Assembly (NCBI GenBank): GCA_903922175.1
Contig: CAIXSY010000373.1
Location: 1-40,818 of the forward strand
Source of the DNA: an uncultured delta proteobacterium
Lineage (GTDB): Bacteria > Bdellovibrionota_C > UBA2361 > CAIXSY01
DNA: 40,818 bases
Direction: 5' to 3'
Positions 1 to 8,162 of the stretch are shown here, piece after piece; position 1 is the stretch's first letter; each line of letters starts with the position of its first letter. Under the pieces are notes generated by a model, which saw only the letters and a list, made by a program, of their open reading frames with translations, did no database searches and had not been told where the DNA came from. A program made the translations under genes and the position numbers.

Positions 1-12
1 CCCCTCGTCTAG

Positions 13-56
13 CTGCGCAAATAACCTCAACAAATGACCATTTCTGAGAACCGATG
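13..56 (-). repeat. dispersed 44-bp repeat, copy 1
   Basis: The reverse complement of this stretch matches 37804-37847, with shared blocks CATCGGTTCTC, GAAATGGTCATTT and GGTTATTTGC. Next to it, at about 59-87, is a short palindrome with arms GCTGACGTC and GACGTCAGC. The second copy also adjoins imperfect TGACGC/GCGTCA arms, so the two are probably members of one hairpin-bearing repeat family. Confidence 0.6.
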
Positions 57-172
57 AGGCTGACGTCTGGATGTCTGACGTCAGCGTTGGCCGATTAGGG
101 GCGAGCAGTTACGAGACGAGATCTAAACGAGGCCACTTTTATCGGTTTTGGTTGCGGCCTCTAGGCTGCGCT

Positions 173-256
173 GTGACACTATCGATCATTTTCTTGCTTT
201 TTTAGCAAGAAGTTTGTCCCCCCTCGGAACCGCAAGAAAATGAGTGATAGTGTCAC
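173..256. repeat. 84-bp hairpin element with 25-bp arms
   Basis: Arms 173-197 and 232-256 are inverted copies matching at 23 of 25 positions; the outer part GTGACACTATC is perfect. The loop holds a second small inverted repeat, CTTGC/GCAAG. The left arm begins inside the end of a partial copy of the GC-rich palindromic element at 145-175, which suggests one element inserted into or beside the other. Confidence 0.6.
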
Positions 257-327
257 CAAATATAGATTAACTTGCGCGGGGAAGCTTTGTGACCCGTTAG
301 CAGGATTCAAGGCTTCGCATAGAGCCC

Positions 328-383
328 CACAGCGCAGCCGTAGGGACTATCTATTTTGGTTGCGGCCGCTAGGCTGCGCTGTG
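328..383 (+). repeat. palindromic repeat, CACAGCGCAGCC family
   Basis: This 56-bp unit begins CACAGCGCAGCC and ends with the inverted complement GGCTGCGCTGTG. The middle contains ATTTTGGTTGCGGCC. An inverted, nearly full copy lies at 9790-9847, and the right half of another at 145-175. No coding capacity is seen. It behaves like a REP or MITE-type dispersed element; its origin is unknown. Confidence 0.65.
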
Positions 384-612
384 GATCTTAGTGTGAAGCA
401 ATCATTATGTTCAGCCCACACTTAATGAGCAGATACGCAGCTTGTTGTTAACTACCTAAAATTGCTCAGCAAAAATTATAATTAGCTATTGCCGTATTTT
501 TCTCCTTTAGAAGCAAAAGCTGTTTACCGATAGGTTAAAACTGAGGCCAATGATGTCCTCCCTTGGTGTGTAACGAGATTGTGCGAACGAGACTTTTCAG
601 ATAGGAGCATCC

Positions 613-1059
613 ATGTACGGGAAAAACGCCCATACGACTTATCAGAGTGTGCAGGTAACGACAACGGATCGTGGTCGCCTCCTTTTGATGATGTACGAAG
701 GAGCTATCAAGTTCCTGCGGCAGTCCAAGGCAGGTCTCGATGCCAATGATATTCCAAAATTTTGCCGGTTCCTGTGCAAGGCCCAGGCAATTATAGCTGA
801 GCTTATGAACACGCTCGACTTTGAAAAGGGCGGCCAGATCGCCCGCGATCTCGATCGCCTGTATGATTTCATGCTTTTCTATCTAACCGAGGCCAATCTC
901 CATCGCGATGGCAAACGCATCGTCAAGGTAATCGGCCTGATCGACACCATCTACTCTGCCTACAAAGAGATTATCGAAGGCGAGCAGAAGTCAGCTGAAG
1001 CTCCGGAACAGAGTGAGCAGGTGGGCGAAGCGGTGCGCCGGGTGCAGATCTCGCTGTAA
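613..1059 (+). CDS. fliS: flagellar export chaperone FliS
   Basis: FliS binds the disordered C-terminus of flagellin in the cytoplasm and delivers it to the flagellar type III export gate. The protein is 148 residues, a usual FliS length. It shows the family features: an N-terminal TTxxGRLLLMMYEGAIKFL segment starting the helical bundle, the central LCKAQAIIAELMNTLDFEKGGQIA stretch in pieces, and YDFMLFYLTEANLHRD. The ATG at 613 is preceded by AGGAG at 603-607 with 5-base spacing, which fixes the start. No other recognised flagellar gene lies in the window, apart from possibly the small ORF just downstream, so this is the edge of a flagellar cluster or an isolated copy. Family assignment is confident from sequence pattern. 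Confidence 0.9.
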   Translation: MYGKNAHTTYQSVQVTTTDRGRLLLMMYEGAIKFLRQSKAGLDANDIPKFCRFLCKAQAIIAELMNTLDFEKGGQIARDLDRLYDFMLFYLTEANLHRDGKRIVKVIGLIDTIYSAYKEIIEGEQKSAEAPEQSEQVGEAVRRVQISL

Positions 1060-1081
1060 GGCTTAGTACAGCTCTTCCGCG

Positions 1082-1282
1082 TTGTTGATCCCATCTGGAT
1101 TTTATCTTACGAATGTACAGACTTGGATTACGAGAGTAGAGAGGGCGCTTAAAGCACCTGCAGAACTCGAGGCAGTCGGGGAAAAAGGCCATTATCTTCG
1201 CGTGGTACAGGATGAGGCGTGGCCAAAGTTCGAGCTTAACTTAGCCGATGAAGACATTCTAATGCTCTTGGGATCTTATTAG
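1082..1282 (+). CDS. small hypothetical protein downstream of fliS
   Basis: A 66-residue frame begins 22 bases after the fliS stop with TTG (a second TTG follows immediately). I do not recognise it. The middle reads like a genuine soluble domain: ITRVERALKAPAELEAVGE, then VVQDEAWPKFELNLADEDIL, acidic and without Cys. No clear ribosome binding site precedes it, so translational coupling to fliS is possible. Small uncharacterised proteins often follow fliS in proteobacterial flagellar operons, but I cannot name this one. It could also be spurious. Confidence 0.45.
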   Translation: MLIPSGFYLTNVQTWITRVERALKAPAELEAVGEKGHYLRVVQDEAWPKFELNLADEDILMLLGSY

Positions 1283-1399
1283 GTAGGCTCCACAGCAGGC
1301 CGCAGCCAAGTTTCGTAAAAGCGGCGCCGGGATGGGCGTGCGGCGGCTTTAATACCTTACCCTTGCTGCGCTCTCCATGGATACGCTAATGTCCTAGCT

Positions 1400-2788
1400 A
1401 TGCGTGCCACATTCTCCGACCTTCTTCCCGAGCATCTGCTTTCTGACGATCCCGCTGATCTGCTCACCTATGGACAGGACTATATGAAGCGCTTGCCGGC
1501 AGCGGCGAGTTTGGTTCTTTTTCCTGAAGAGACGAGTCATGTGGAGGCAATTATCCGGCGCTGTAACGAGCGGCGCATCGCCCTCATACCTTCGGGTGGG
1601 CGCACCGGACAGACGGGGGCGACTGCAGCGTGCAAGGGGGAGGTGATACTGTCCCTGCAGCGGATGCGTCGCATCTTCGAAGTTCGAGAGACGGAGCGTA
1701 GCTTGCATTGCCAAGCCGGGGTGACGATCCAGGAGATTCAGGAGAAGGCAAGATCCAATGAGCTCTATTTCCCGGTCGATTATGCAAGTAAAGGTTCAGC
1801 TCAGATCGGTGGCGGCATCGCCACTAATGCTGGTGGTATCCATGTGATGAAGTACGGCAATATACGTAACTGGGTCCTTGGGGTTGATGTGGTGAGTGGG
1901 GCAGGGGAGCGGCTCCGTCTTAACCGACGTCTGATAAAGAACAACACCGGCTATGATCTGCGTTCGCTTTTTATCGGCTCGGAGGGGACACTCGGCGTGG
2001 TAACCGAAGCCACCTTGCTTCTGACTTCGCCCCCAGGAGATATAATCCGCGTTTTCTGCGCCCTCGACACATTAACCTCAGTCTTGCCGCTGCTTAAGGC
2101 GGTGCGTGCTTTTGCTTCGGAGTTAAGCGTCTTTGAGCTCATTACCGGCGACGTATTGCAGAAGGTTATTCCGCATCAGAAGCTCACCCCGCCCTTTGAC
2201 TGCGAGTATCCGTACTACGCCCTACTTGAATTCGAAGGCATGAACCCCGTGCGACTTGAGGCGTATGAAAATGCTCTGGGGCGTATCTTCGAGAGCGGAA
2301 TCGTCAAGGACATGATCATCAGCCAGAACTCGAAGCAGGCAGAAACTCTTCTTGCCTATCGTGAAAAGATCCCCTCGACACTGGCCGAACTTCATCGTCA
2401 GCATAAGTATGACATCTCCGTTCCGGTTGAGTCGGTGATCGATTTTATCAGCGAGCTAAATGTCTTGCTTGAACGTAGTTTTCCGCAGTATCGAAGCGTA
2501 CTCTTTGGCCACGTGGCTGACGGCAACCTGCACGTCAATATCTTGAAGCCGTCAGAGCAAGCTGTCGATGAGTTCTACGCCTTTTGCCCGAAGATCGACG
2601 ATAAGGTGTACGGACTAATTGAGAAATTCGAAGGCAGTATCGCTGCCGAGCACGGCGTTGGGCTGCTTAAGAAAGATGCCCTGCACTTTAGCCGCTCCGG
2701 CATAGAAATGGATCTGATGCGGCAAATGAAAAAGGTTTTTGATCCGAATGGGATCTTAAATCCGGGAAAAATTTTCGATCTCAAATAG
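1400..2788 (+). CDS. FAD-binding oxidase, GlcD / D-2-hydroxyacid dehydrogenase type
   Basis: This is a 462-residue flavoprotein of the VAO/PCMH family (FAD_binding_4 followed by FAD-oxidase_C), which oxidises 2-hydroxy acids such as glycolate, D-lactate or D-2-hydroxyglutarate. Visible motifs are the FAD pyrophosphate loop IPSGGRTGQTGA (about 63-74), QIGGGIATNAGG (about 135-146), NNTGYDL and FIGSEGTLGVVTEATL (about 181-206). The C-terminal cap has FGHVADGNLHVNI (about 369-381) and the AEHGVGLLKK active-site segment (about 421-430). Length is normal for GlcD or D-LDH proteins. No glcE, glcF or transporter gene adjoins it, so the substrate cannot be assigned. The family call is sure, the substrate is not. 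Confidence 0.9.
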   Translation: MRATFSDLLPEHLLSDDPADLLTYGQDYMKRLPAAASLVLFPEETSHVEAIIRRCNERRIALIPSGGRTGQTGATAACKGEVILSLQRMRRIFEVRETERSLHCQAGVTIQEIQEKARSNELYFPVDYASKGSAQIGGGIATNAGGIHVMKYGNIRNWVLGVDVVSGAGERLRLNRRLIKNNTGYDLRSLFIGSEGTLGVVTEATLLLTSPPGDIIRVFCALDTLTSVLPLLKAVRAFASELSVFELITGDVLQKVIPHQKLTPPFDCEYPYYALLEFEGMNPVRLEAYENALGRIFESGIVKDMIISQNSKQAETLLAYREKIPSTLAELHRQHKYDISVPVESVIDFISELNVLLERSFPQYRSVLFGHVADGNLHVNILKPSEQAVDEFYAFCPKIDDKVYGLIEKFEGSIAAEHGVGLLKKDALHFSRSGIEMDLMRQMKKVFDPNGILNPGKIFDLK

Positions 2789-2858
2789 CGCGACATGGTT
2801 TCCTCCGGCTTCGCACGAAGGGAGTATCGTCGCTTTGGAATGAAGGAGGCTCATAGTC

Positions 2859-2978
2859 ATGTCAAATGCGTATGTCTCAGGTGATAGTATGGGTAACAGT
2901 CCCAAGAAAATGATGTTATTTAAAGTTATGCATGCTGTGCTTGGTCTACCCTTTTTGTGGCGTTATCAACGGCTGTAG
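2859..2978 (+). CDS. possible small protein with strong ribosome binding site
   Basis: A 39-codon frame starts at ATG 2859, nine bases after a near-ideal AAGGAGG at 2843-2849. The peptide is polar at first and then has a short hydrophobic part (MLFKVMHAVLGLPFLW). Its last third runs into the left arm of a 13-bp inverted repeat (GGTCTACCCTTTT at 2943-2955, complement at 2990-3002), and the stop codon lies in the loop. It may therefore be the start of a longer gene truncated by a palindromic element. I do not recognise it. Confidence 0.35.
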   Translation: MSNAYVSGDSMGNSPKKMMLFKVMHAVLGLPFLWRYQRL

Positions 2979-3055
2979 CATGGTGCAAGAAAAGGGTAGA
3001 CCTCCGTCTGCCATCAATGCGTTTTTTACGTCAAGACTTTTTGCGGACGGTATAG
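2943..3055. repeat. 13-bp inverted repeat plus copy of a 22-bp dispersed repeat
   Basis: The arms GGTCTACCCTTTT (2943-2955) and its perfect complement (2990-3002) enclose a 34-base loop. About 30 bases later, 3033-3055 carries the AAGACTTTTTGCGGACGG sequence that recurs at 12134-12156 and 34083-34105. The arrangement lies 30 bases from the 3' end of the large minus-strand gene and could act in transcript termination, but no clean U-tract terminator is visible. Confidence 0.55.
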
Positions 3056-3084
3056 CCACGCAAAAGCGCGGAGAGCCTAAGTTT

Positions 3085-6000
3085 CTATTCCCTCTGAACG
3101 CTGGCCCCGGTGACGTCATACAAGATCTCAATAAAATTCCCCTCGTCGTCGAACTTCGTGCCGCGGTAGCGGGTCGGATCTTCAGCCCCGCCGACGACAC
3201 GGGCATGCGGAAACTGTCCAGCGAGTGTCTGTAGAAAATTGTGCTTTTTCCACGGGTGCCAATAGCGGACCAGTTCGGAGCCAAGCTTTTTCTTGGGTGA
3301 GCAAGCGAGTGTATAAAACGTTCCGCCGTTGCTTACCAGCTCGCCAGGGTTCATAGCTTGGAGGGATGCTTCATCCTCAACGCCAAGCCGGTAGGGCACA
3401 GGATAAAGCTCCAATAAGTCCTCCTTCGTCACTGGTCGTCGCAAGTCACCTCCCCAGCGCGATCCGTGAATGTTGAGGATAACATCTCGCCGCGTAAAAC
3501 TGCCTAAGGCAAGCATCTTTTTGGCGTCTTGTATGGCCTCTTCAAGAGAGAGTAGGTGTGACGGGGTATCTTCTTTCAATACGCCGCCGATTTCATAGAG
3601 CAGGACCGTATACCCTTTAGCGCGGAGCTCCCTGACCTGACTATTAACTGCAAGAAATGCGCCGTTATGGTCGTGGTAGGGGATAAATATGGTAATGACC
3701 TTAGCGCCTAAAGCCGGACCGATCATGCTAGCCCGAGCGTCGAGGATGTGCTTACGCTCGCTATTATAAAAGCGGAACAGATTTGCAAAGCGGCAGCGTT
3801 CGGCGGTTTCGAGTTCGCTAATGAGGTTCTGTACATGCAATCGGCTCTCGGGTGGACAGGCAGAAGATGTCTTAAAAGCGTTCAGCCCGGAGCGAAAACG
3901 TCCTAAAGCCCCAGCTTGCTGAGCGAATAGGTTCGCGCTCAATATGCCGAGGCTCTGCTCGGACTGCGGCACGCTTTGACATCTCTCCGTGAACAAGAAT
4001 AGCTTCCTCGCCACCTGCGGGTCATCGAGGCGGCTTCGGAGAGCGTCCTGGCCCTCTGTGCACTTACACAGTTCGGCAGTCCCCAGATCGTTAGCCAGCC
4101 ACTTGTCGATCAGTAACGCTCCGAGCTTGTCAGGGAAGAGTAGATTAAATGTTTCACGGAGTCGTACGCAACTTATTTCATCGCTTAAGGGCTCGTTGCC
4201 TCGCAGATTGCCGATTATCCGGGTCCCCATGAGAGTTTTGGCGAGATGTGGCTCGACCTGAGTGGCTGCGTGGAGAATATAATCTCTCGTTTCTTTGCTC
4301 GGCCCGCGGTTGTTCTTTCGCTCAGCCCAAGCATGGATCCGTTGCCTGACCCACGCTTGAGCGGCTGTGGATTGTGTACGAAAAATGAGCGTAGCGCAGG
4401 TGACGTCGAGTGTGCACTGTTCCTCTATGGTAAGCTCAGGCTTTGCTACCGCTGTACTGACGCGCGATTCCAGCACTGAGGTCTCCTCTCCCCAGGCCAT
4501 GGCCAACATCACCCCTGGGCTGGCATCCAGCCGCCGCACGGCCTCTACCACTTTGTGGCGTTGGTCGTGTGTTAGTCTGCCCAGCAGGGTTTGCGCCAAG
4601 AGCGGTTCTTTATACAGTTCGTCGAGCAGGCAAGCCATCGTAGCCTGCGCATCACCGTGGTGTTGATGATTCGCGAGAGCGACAGACGCTGGTGCTACGT
4701 CGAGATCGCTGATCATCTGAGCGGCAAGCTGAACGAGCGGTTTCGGATCCCAATGCAGTCCTAGGCTGATAAGGCCGTGCAGCTCATGCTGTAGTAGTTC
4801 GCCGCTGGTTGTGTAAAATAGAGCGTCAAGGATTGATGCTGAATCGAGTGGTGCACTACTCGGATCAAGGATGACAGCACCACGAAGCGCATCAAATACC
4901 GGAGTGAGAGTGCCAACGCCGCCACGACCGTCAAGAACGCTGTGGACATATGCGGTTTCTGTGGCTCTCCCAGCGAGTGCTGCCGTTAGAGTGTTGGTAG
5001 TTAGCTTGAAGTTCGTCGAGGCACTGTGCAAAGTTAGGTTCCACAGACTTTCATAGAATACCTCGCTTTCCCTGCCTTCGAGCACCGGCAGCGGGGCCTC
5101 GGGCGCAACTTGCAGGCTACCGCACATGAGGTGTGGCAGCACTGCAGCAAAAAGTTCCGGGGCGCGGGCTGGTTCTACTAAATCGTCTTTGATCGCCGCA
5201 CACAGCAGGCGACGAGCGATATCACCACGCTCGGGTGGCAGGGGTTCAGCGAACAGTTTCAGTATCCCATTCATCCCGCCTTCTGCCCCAAACGTTGCCT
5301 CGTATAAGGTAAGCAGCTCTCGCGTTTTCTCAAGCCCGGATGAGGCAGCATGCCGTTCTTCCCGTGAGAGATCTTCTTTCAGCCGCTTGAGAAGGGCCTG
5401 TAGCGTCTCCTTTGATCCGTAGTCGTGCAGGGTGAGCACGGCTGCGAGCTCCCCAAATGCTTCCATGCGCACATCCGCCGCTACATCACAGCGCAAAACG
5501 AGTAGCTCCATGCACTCTCGGCGCAGTGGAGCGTTATCGCTAAGCGCAGTGACTATTTCGTGGAGGATTCCAGGCAAATTATTAGGATGACTCGTGCGAA
5601 CGAGGTCTCTCATAAGATCTTCTTCTTGTCCTGGCTCGTTGGAGTACCACAGTCGCTGAGACGAAAGTCCGAAAGCCTGACAAAATGCCGCAGCAGGAGG
5701 ATCTCGCTCTTCACGGCGCAGGATCTGTGTTAGGACTTTCTGAGACCCTATCAAACGTTGACCAAGTAGATACGCAGCCAAAAGTCTGCGGTCTGGATAG
5801 GTGCTGCGGTCTAGAGCCCAACTCTCGATTAACGGTCGAAGACGTTCCTGGCTATGACTTAATAATTGTTCAATACGACTCAGTGTGTCGAAGTGCATGC
5901 CGTAGGAGATCGGCGAGACATAGTAGGTGCCGTTGAGTCGCGCGGCAGAGCCGATGCCCTTCATTTCACAAAGAGCCTGGTCAGTGAGTGTTACCAGCGC

Positions 6001-6192
6001 CGTCTCGGGAGCTACCACTTTATGGATTAGGGGCTGTAGGCCGTCAGGCAGGTGATGAACGCCCAGTCCCTTGTCAAAATAATTTCCTACAAGCAGAGCG
6101 GAGAGCGGCAGGATCGCCAAAAATGACTGAGATGCTCTGCAGGCGTTCTCGCTGCGATTATTTTTCCATGGCTGGGTTACGTTTACCTTCAT
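3085..6192 (-). CDS. large helical-repeat protein with putative caspase-like C-terminal domain
   Basis: I do not recognise this 1035-residue protein as a named family. A hydrophobic segment (about 24-37, FLAILPLSALLVG) could anchor it in the membrane. Residues about 90-800 look almost entirely alpha-helical, with HEAT/ARM-like patches of Leu, Ala and Glu. The last 200 residues change character to alternating beta/alpha: VITIFIPYHDHNGAF, GYTVLLYEIGG, DVILNIHGSRWGGDL, then NGGTFYTLACSPKKKLG. The His of NIHGS (H909) and the Cys of LACSP (C964) sit where CHAT/C11 caspase-fold peptidases carry their catalytic dyad, on strands ending HG and C. I infer a caspase-like domain from this pattern only. 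A cysteine-rich paralogue gene lies 48 bases upstream on the same strand, so co-transcription is possible. Confidence 0.6.
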   Translation of the reverse strand: MKVNVTQPWKNNRSENACRASQSFLAILPLSALLVGNYFDKGLGVHHLPDGLQPLIHKVVAPETALVTLTDQALCEMKGIGSAARLNGTYYVSPISYGMHFDTLSRIEQLLSHSQERLRPLIESWALDRSTYPDRRLLAAYLLGQRLIGSQKVLTQILRREERDPPAAAFCQAFGLSSQRLWYSNEPGQEEDLMRDLVRTSHPNNLPGILHEIVTALSDNAPLRRECMELLVLRCDVAADVRMEAFGELAAVLTLHDYGSKETLQALLKRLKEDLSREERHAASSGLEKTRELLTLYEATFGAEGGMNGILKLFAEPLPPERGDIARRLLCAAIKDDLVEPARAPELFAAVLPHLMCGSLQVAPEAPLPVLEGRESEVFYESLWNLTLHSASTNFKLTTNTLTAALAGRATETAYVHSVLDGRGGVGTLTPVFDALRGAVILDPSSAPLDSASILDALFYTTSGELLQHELHGLISLGLHWDPKPLVQLAAQMISDLDVAPASVALANHQHHGDAQATMACLLDELYKEPLLAQTLLGRLTHDQRHKVVEAVRRLDASPGVMLAMAWGEETSVLESRVSTAVAKPELTIEEQCTLDVTCATLIFRTQSTAAQAWVRQRIHAWAERKNNRGPSKETRDYILHAATQVEPHLAKTLMGTRIIGNLRGNEPLSDEISCVRLRETFNLLFPDKLGALLIDKWLANDLGTAELCKCTEGQDALRSRLDDPQVARKLFLFTERCQSVPQSEQSLGILSANLFAQQAGALGRFRSGLNAFKTSSACPPESRLHVQNLISELETAERCRFANLFRFYNSERKHILDARASMIGPALGAKVITIFIPYHDHNGAFLAVNSQVRELRAKGYTVLLYEIGGVLKEDTPSHLLSLEEAIQDAKKMLALGSFTRRDVILNIHGSRWGGDLRRPVTKEDLLELYPVPYRLGVEDEASLQAMNPGELVSNGGTFYTLACSPKKKLGSELVRYWHPWKKHNFLQTLAGQFPHARVVGGAEDPTRYRGTKFDDEGNFIEILYDVTGASVQRE

Positions 6193-6240
6193 TCTCGAGC
6201 AAGCCCTCTTCTGAAAGGTTAGAACAGATTTAAACTAAAT

Positions 6241-7941
6241 CTAACCAAAGACCTCCCGGTTATAGCATGCCTCGCAGGCGATAATCCTTGGATCCTCTGC
6301 GTGGTAGGTACTCATTAGGGGTGCTTTACATAGATTACAGGTGCGCTCGAATAATCGGCGTGGGTTGCGTTTCCGGAGTAGCTCGTGGTAGCGATCATCG
6401 GGATGAAGGTGTGGTAGTGGTAGCGCATAGTTGCGATAGAAGGTGAGCTCCGATTTCATGATCTTAAAGGGTCGGCTGCCCTGTTTTTCGTGAATGGCCC
6501 AGTCGAGCACTTCGTCGGTCACCTCTGTGATCCGGTCGGGCAGGTCCTTGGCAGCCACCACCGCGCGGGCTGCGGGCGTCGGCACGCTACACTCCGACCA
6601 GCGAAACCCTTGGTCTTGGGCGAGGATCTCGTTAAGCGGAAAGACGCTTTGGGCCTCGGTTTCATTATACCCGAAAGGGGAGATTTCACCCGGGAAAAAT
6701 TCACCCCAGCTTCGGTCGGTGCGCATTTGAGTGCAGATCTGCAGGAGCAGCTGCTCGTATTCGTCACGAGGGTACCTTTTATTTAAGATCACGTACTGCT
6801 GGTGCCTTAGGCCGACTGCACCGATCGAGTCTTTGCAGCTTTGGCAGTGGTAGGAGTAGTGGCAACTGTCATTGTAATAGGTAACAACGCCTGAGCAGAC
6901 TCGATTGCTGCCTAGATGGTTCATCACGCCATAACACAGCTCTCCCGCCGAAATGCCCGAGGCATCATAGGAGTCTTTGGGCGAAAAGCCTAATTCGCAG
7001 TAGTGGCAATCGTGAGCCTCTGAAAGGTTGAAACAGTATGTGCTGTCCTTGGACCTATCCAACTGATCGCCGTTGCATCCCTCGCAGCCGGTCAGAAACG
7101 CATGACGATGTACTTGAAGCCCCCAGTGTTGGTCAACTTTCGCAGCGATGAGTGAGCGTTGATCAAACGAGGATAGGTCAAGGCGAGCTATCTCGTTAAG
7201 GTATTCTGCTTTGGTCAGCTGCCGATTGAAGTAGATATACTGTGCCTGTCGCAGATTGGCAGAGCCGAAGCAGGATCGGCAAGAGTGACAGTCAAAGAGA
7301 AACGCCGAGTCGGCGCAGTGCGTGCAATGTAAGCTAGAGCTCAGCTGGTAACAGTTGTGACAATCAAGGATGGAGTAACACGATTCATTTTCGCCGGATT
7401 CGACGATGTCGACACAATTGACATTTTTCCACGTTCGCGTGGCATACATCGTTTTTTCGTTAATCGCCGAGGCGAAAACTAGGTATGAATCCTTCATGTC
7501 GGCAGCATGATTGCAGTACTCTGAATTCTCATGATTGAGGTTGTAAAGCGCGAGGTGCGGAATAGTTCGCAAGAGCTCTGAAAACTGCTCCAGGAAAGGT
7601 CGCCGTGGGTCGTAGTCGCGTCCGTAATCGAGCGGGTTCCAGGCGTCGCTGTTCCAGCAGGATGAGCAATAAACAGTGATACCAGAAACGGGCGAATAGC
7701 ACGAGATGACACGCTTTTTGCACAGTCCACATTCTCGCGCGTAGAGCGAGCGGTCGTTTCTCCAGGCTAAGCGACCCTGATCACGACAGGATGGACAATA
7801 ACGGGGTCTGTCGTAGGTGAGGACTTGGCCGCAGGCGCGAGGGGCTGCGCGCTCTAAAAATTGGAGATGGTGATCGCTAATCTCGAAAGAGAGACCGCAG
7901 CGAAGACATAGTTGAGATAGAGGCATGCCGGATTGTAGCAT
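6241..7941 (-). CDS. cysteine-rich zinc-ribbon/repeat protein, paralogue 1
   Basis: This 566-residue protein is one of four related genes in the window. Residues 12-52 hold CLRC and CPSC, separated by a helix ending FLERAAP, a treble-clef-like zinc site. Residues 71-95 hold CGLC and CSSC, a second site, followed by WNPLDYGRDYDPRRPF. From about 140 to 240 and again about 285-390 come repeats rich in Cys, Asp, Ser and Tyr. Each block ends in an NLRxxQY/LRHQQY motif before a helix (LTKAEYLNE, YPRDEYEQLL). A conserved WGEFFPGEISPFGYNE follows, and the tail has CNLC and CEAC. All three CxxC-pair sites are intact here, so this copy looks functional. Similar cysteine-rich proteins are, to my knowledge, common hypothetical proteins in candidate-phyla genomes; the function is unknown. 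An alternative start is Met6. Confidence 0.8.
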   Translation of the reverse strand: MLQSGMPLSQLCLRCGLSFEISDHHLQFLERAAPRACGQVLTYDRPRYCPSCRDQGRLAWRNDRSLYARECGLCKKRVISCYSPVSGITVYCSSCWNSDAWNPLDYGRDYDPRRPFLEQFSELLRTIPHLALYNLNHENSEYCNHAADMKDSYLVFASAINEKTMYATRTWKNVNCVDIVESGENESCYSILDCHNCYQLSSSLHCTHCADSAFLFDCHSCRSCFGSANLRQAQYIYFNRQLTKAEYLNEIARLDLSSFDQRSLIAAKVDQHWGLQVHRHAFLTGCEGCNGDQLDRSKDSTYCFNLSEAHDCHYCELGFSPKDSYDASGISAGELCYGVMNHLGSNRVCSGVVTYYNDSCHYSYHCQSCKDSIGAVGLRHQQYVILNKRYPRDEYEQLLLQICTQMRTDRSWGEFFPGEISPFGYNETEAQSVFPLNEILAQDQGFRWSECSVPTPAARAVVAAKDLPDRITEVTDEVLDWAIHEKQGSRPFKIMKSELTFYRNYALPLPHLHPDDRYHELLRKRNPRRLFERTCNLCKAPLMSTYHAEDPRIIACEACYNREVFG

Positions 7942-7980
7942 ACTGGGCAGTGCTGAAAAGGAGTGTCTGACAATTTCTTA

Positions 7981-8030
7981 GGACTCTTCGCGCTTTTGTG
8001 TGGGCAAAAGGTCTAAAAAACAACTCGAGC
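7981..8030 (+). repeat. solitary ISL3-like terminal sequence
   Basis: The segment starting at 7982, GACTCTTCGCGCTTTTGTGT and on to about 8020, matches the left end of the MITE at 25732-25877 with only a few differences. I find no matching right end nearby, so this is a decayed or truncated copy. It lies 40 bases upstream of the start of cysteine-rich paralogue 1, within its likely promoter region. Confidence 0.6.
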
Positions 8031-8162
8031 AACGTTCGGCTGATCTTACGTTGAAGCCTGCACGTGCACGTAAAAGCCTAGGTATTGCGCCATAGCGCCT
8101 CGGTCCTGTCTCCCTTGCGCGACTCCCACCATATTCACTCCAGTGGCGTAGCCGCTTTGGGT

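Larger units (their letters stand above)
1..612. other. non-coding repeat-rich left edge
   Basis: I see no credible gene here. The stretch holds several small repeats listed separately: a copy of a 44-bp dispersed repeat, a 15-bp motif shared with position 11102, one partial and one complete copy of a GC-rich palindromic element, and a 25-bp-arm hairpin. The short reading frame at 240-425 is composed of these repeats and is not supported as a gene. The last 130 bases lead into fliS and end in an AGGAG ribosome binding site at 603-607; I could not find a convincing promoter. Confidence 0.6.

Noticed and set aside
240-425. 61-residue plus-strand frame
   Set aside because: It is built from the hairpin arm and the GC-rich palindromic repeat; no start signal or protein-like composition.
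2940-3010. Integron attC-like site
   Set aside because: The inverted repeat lacks the paired GTTRRRY/RYYYAAC core boxes and there is no integrase gene.
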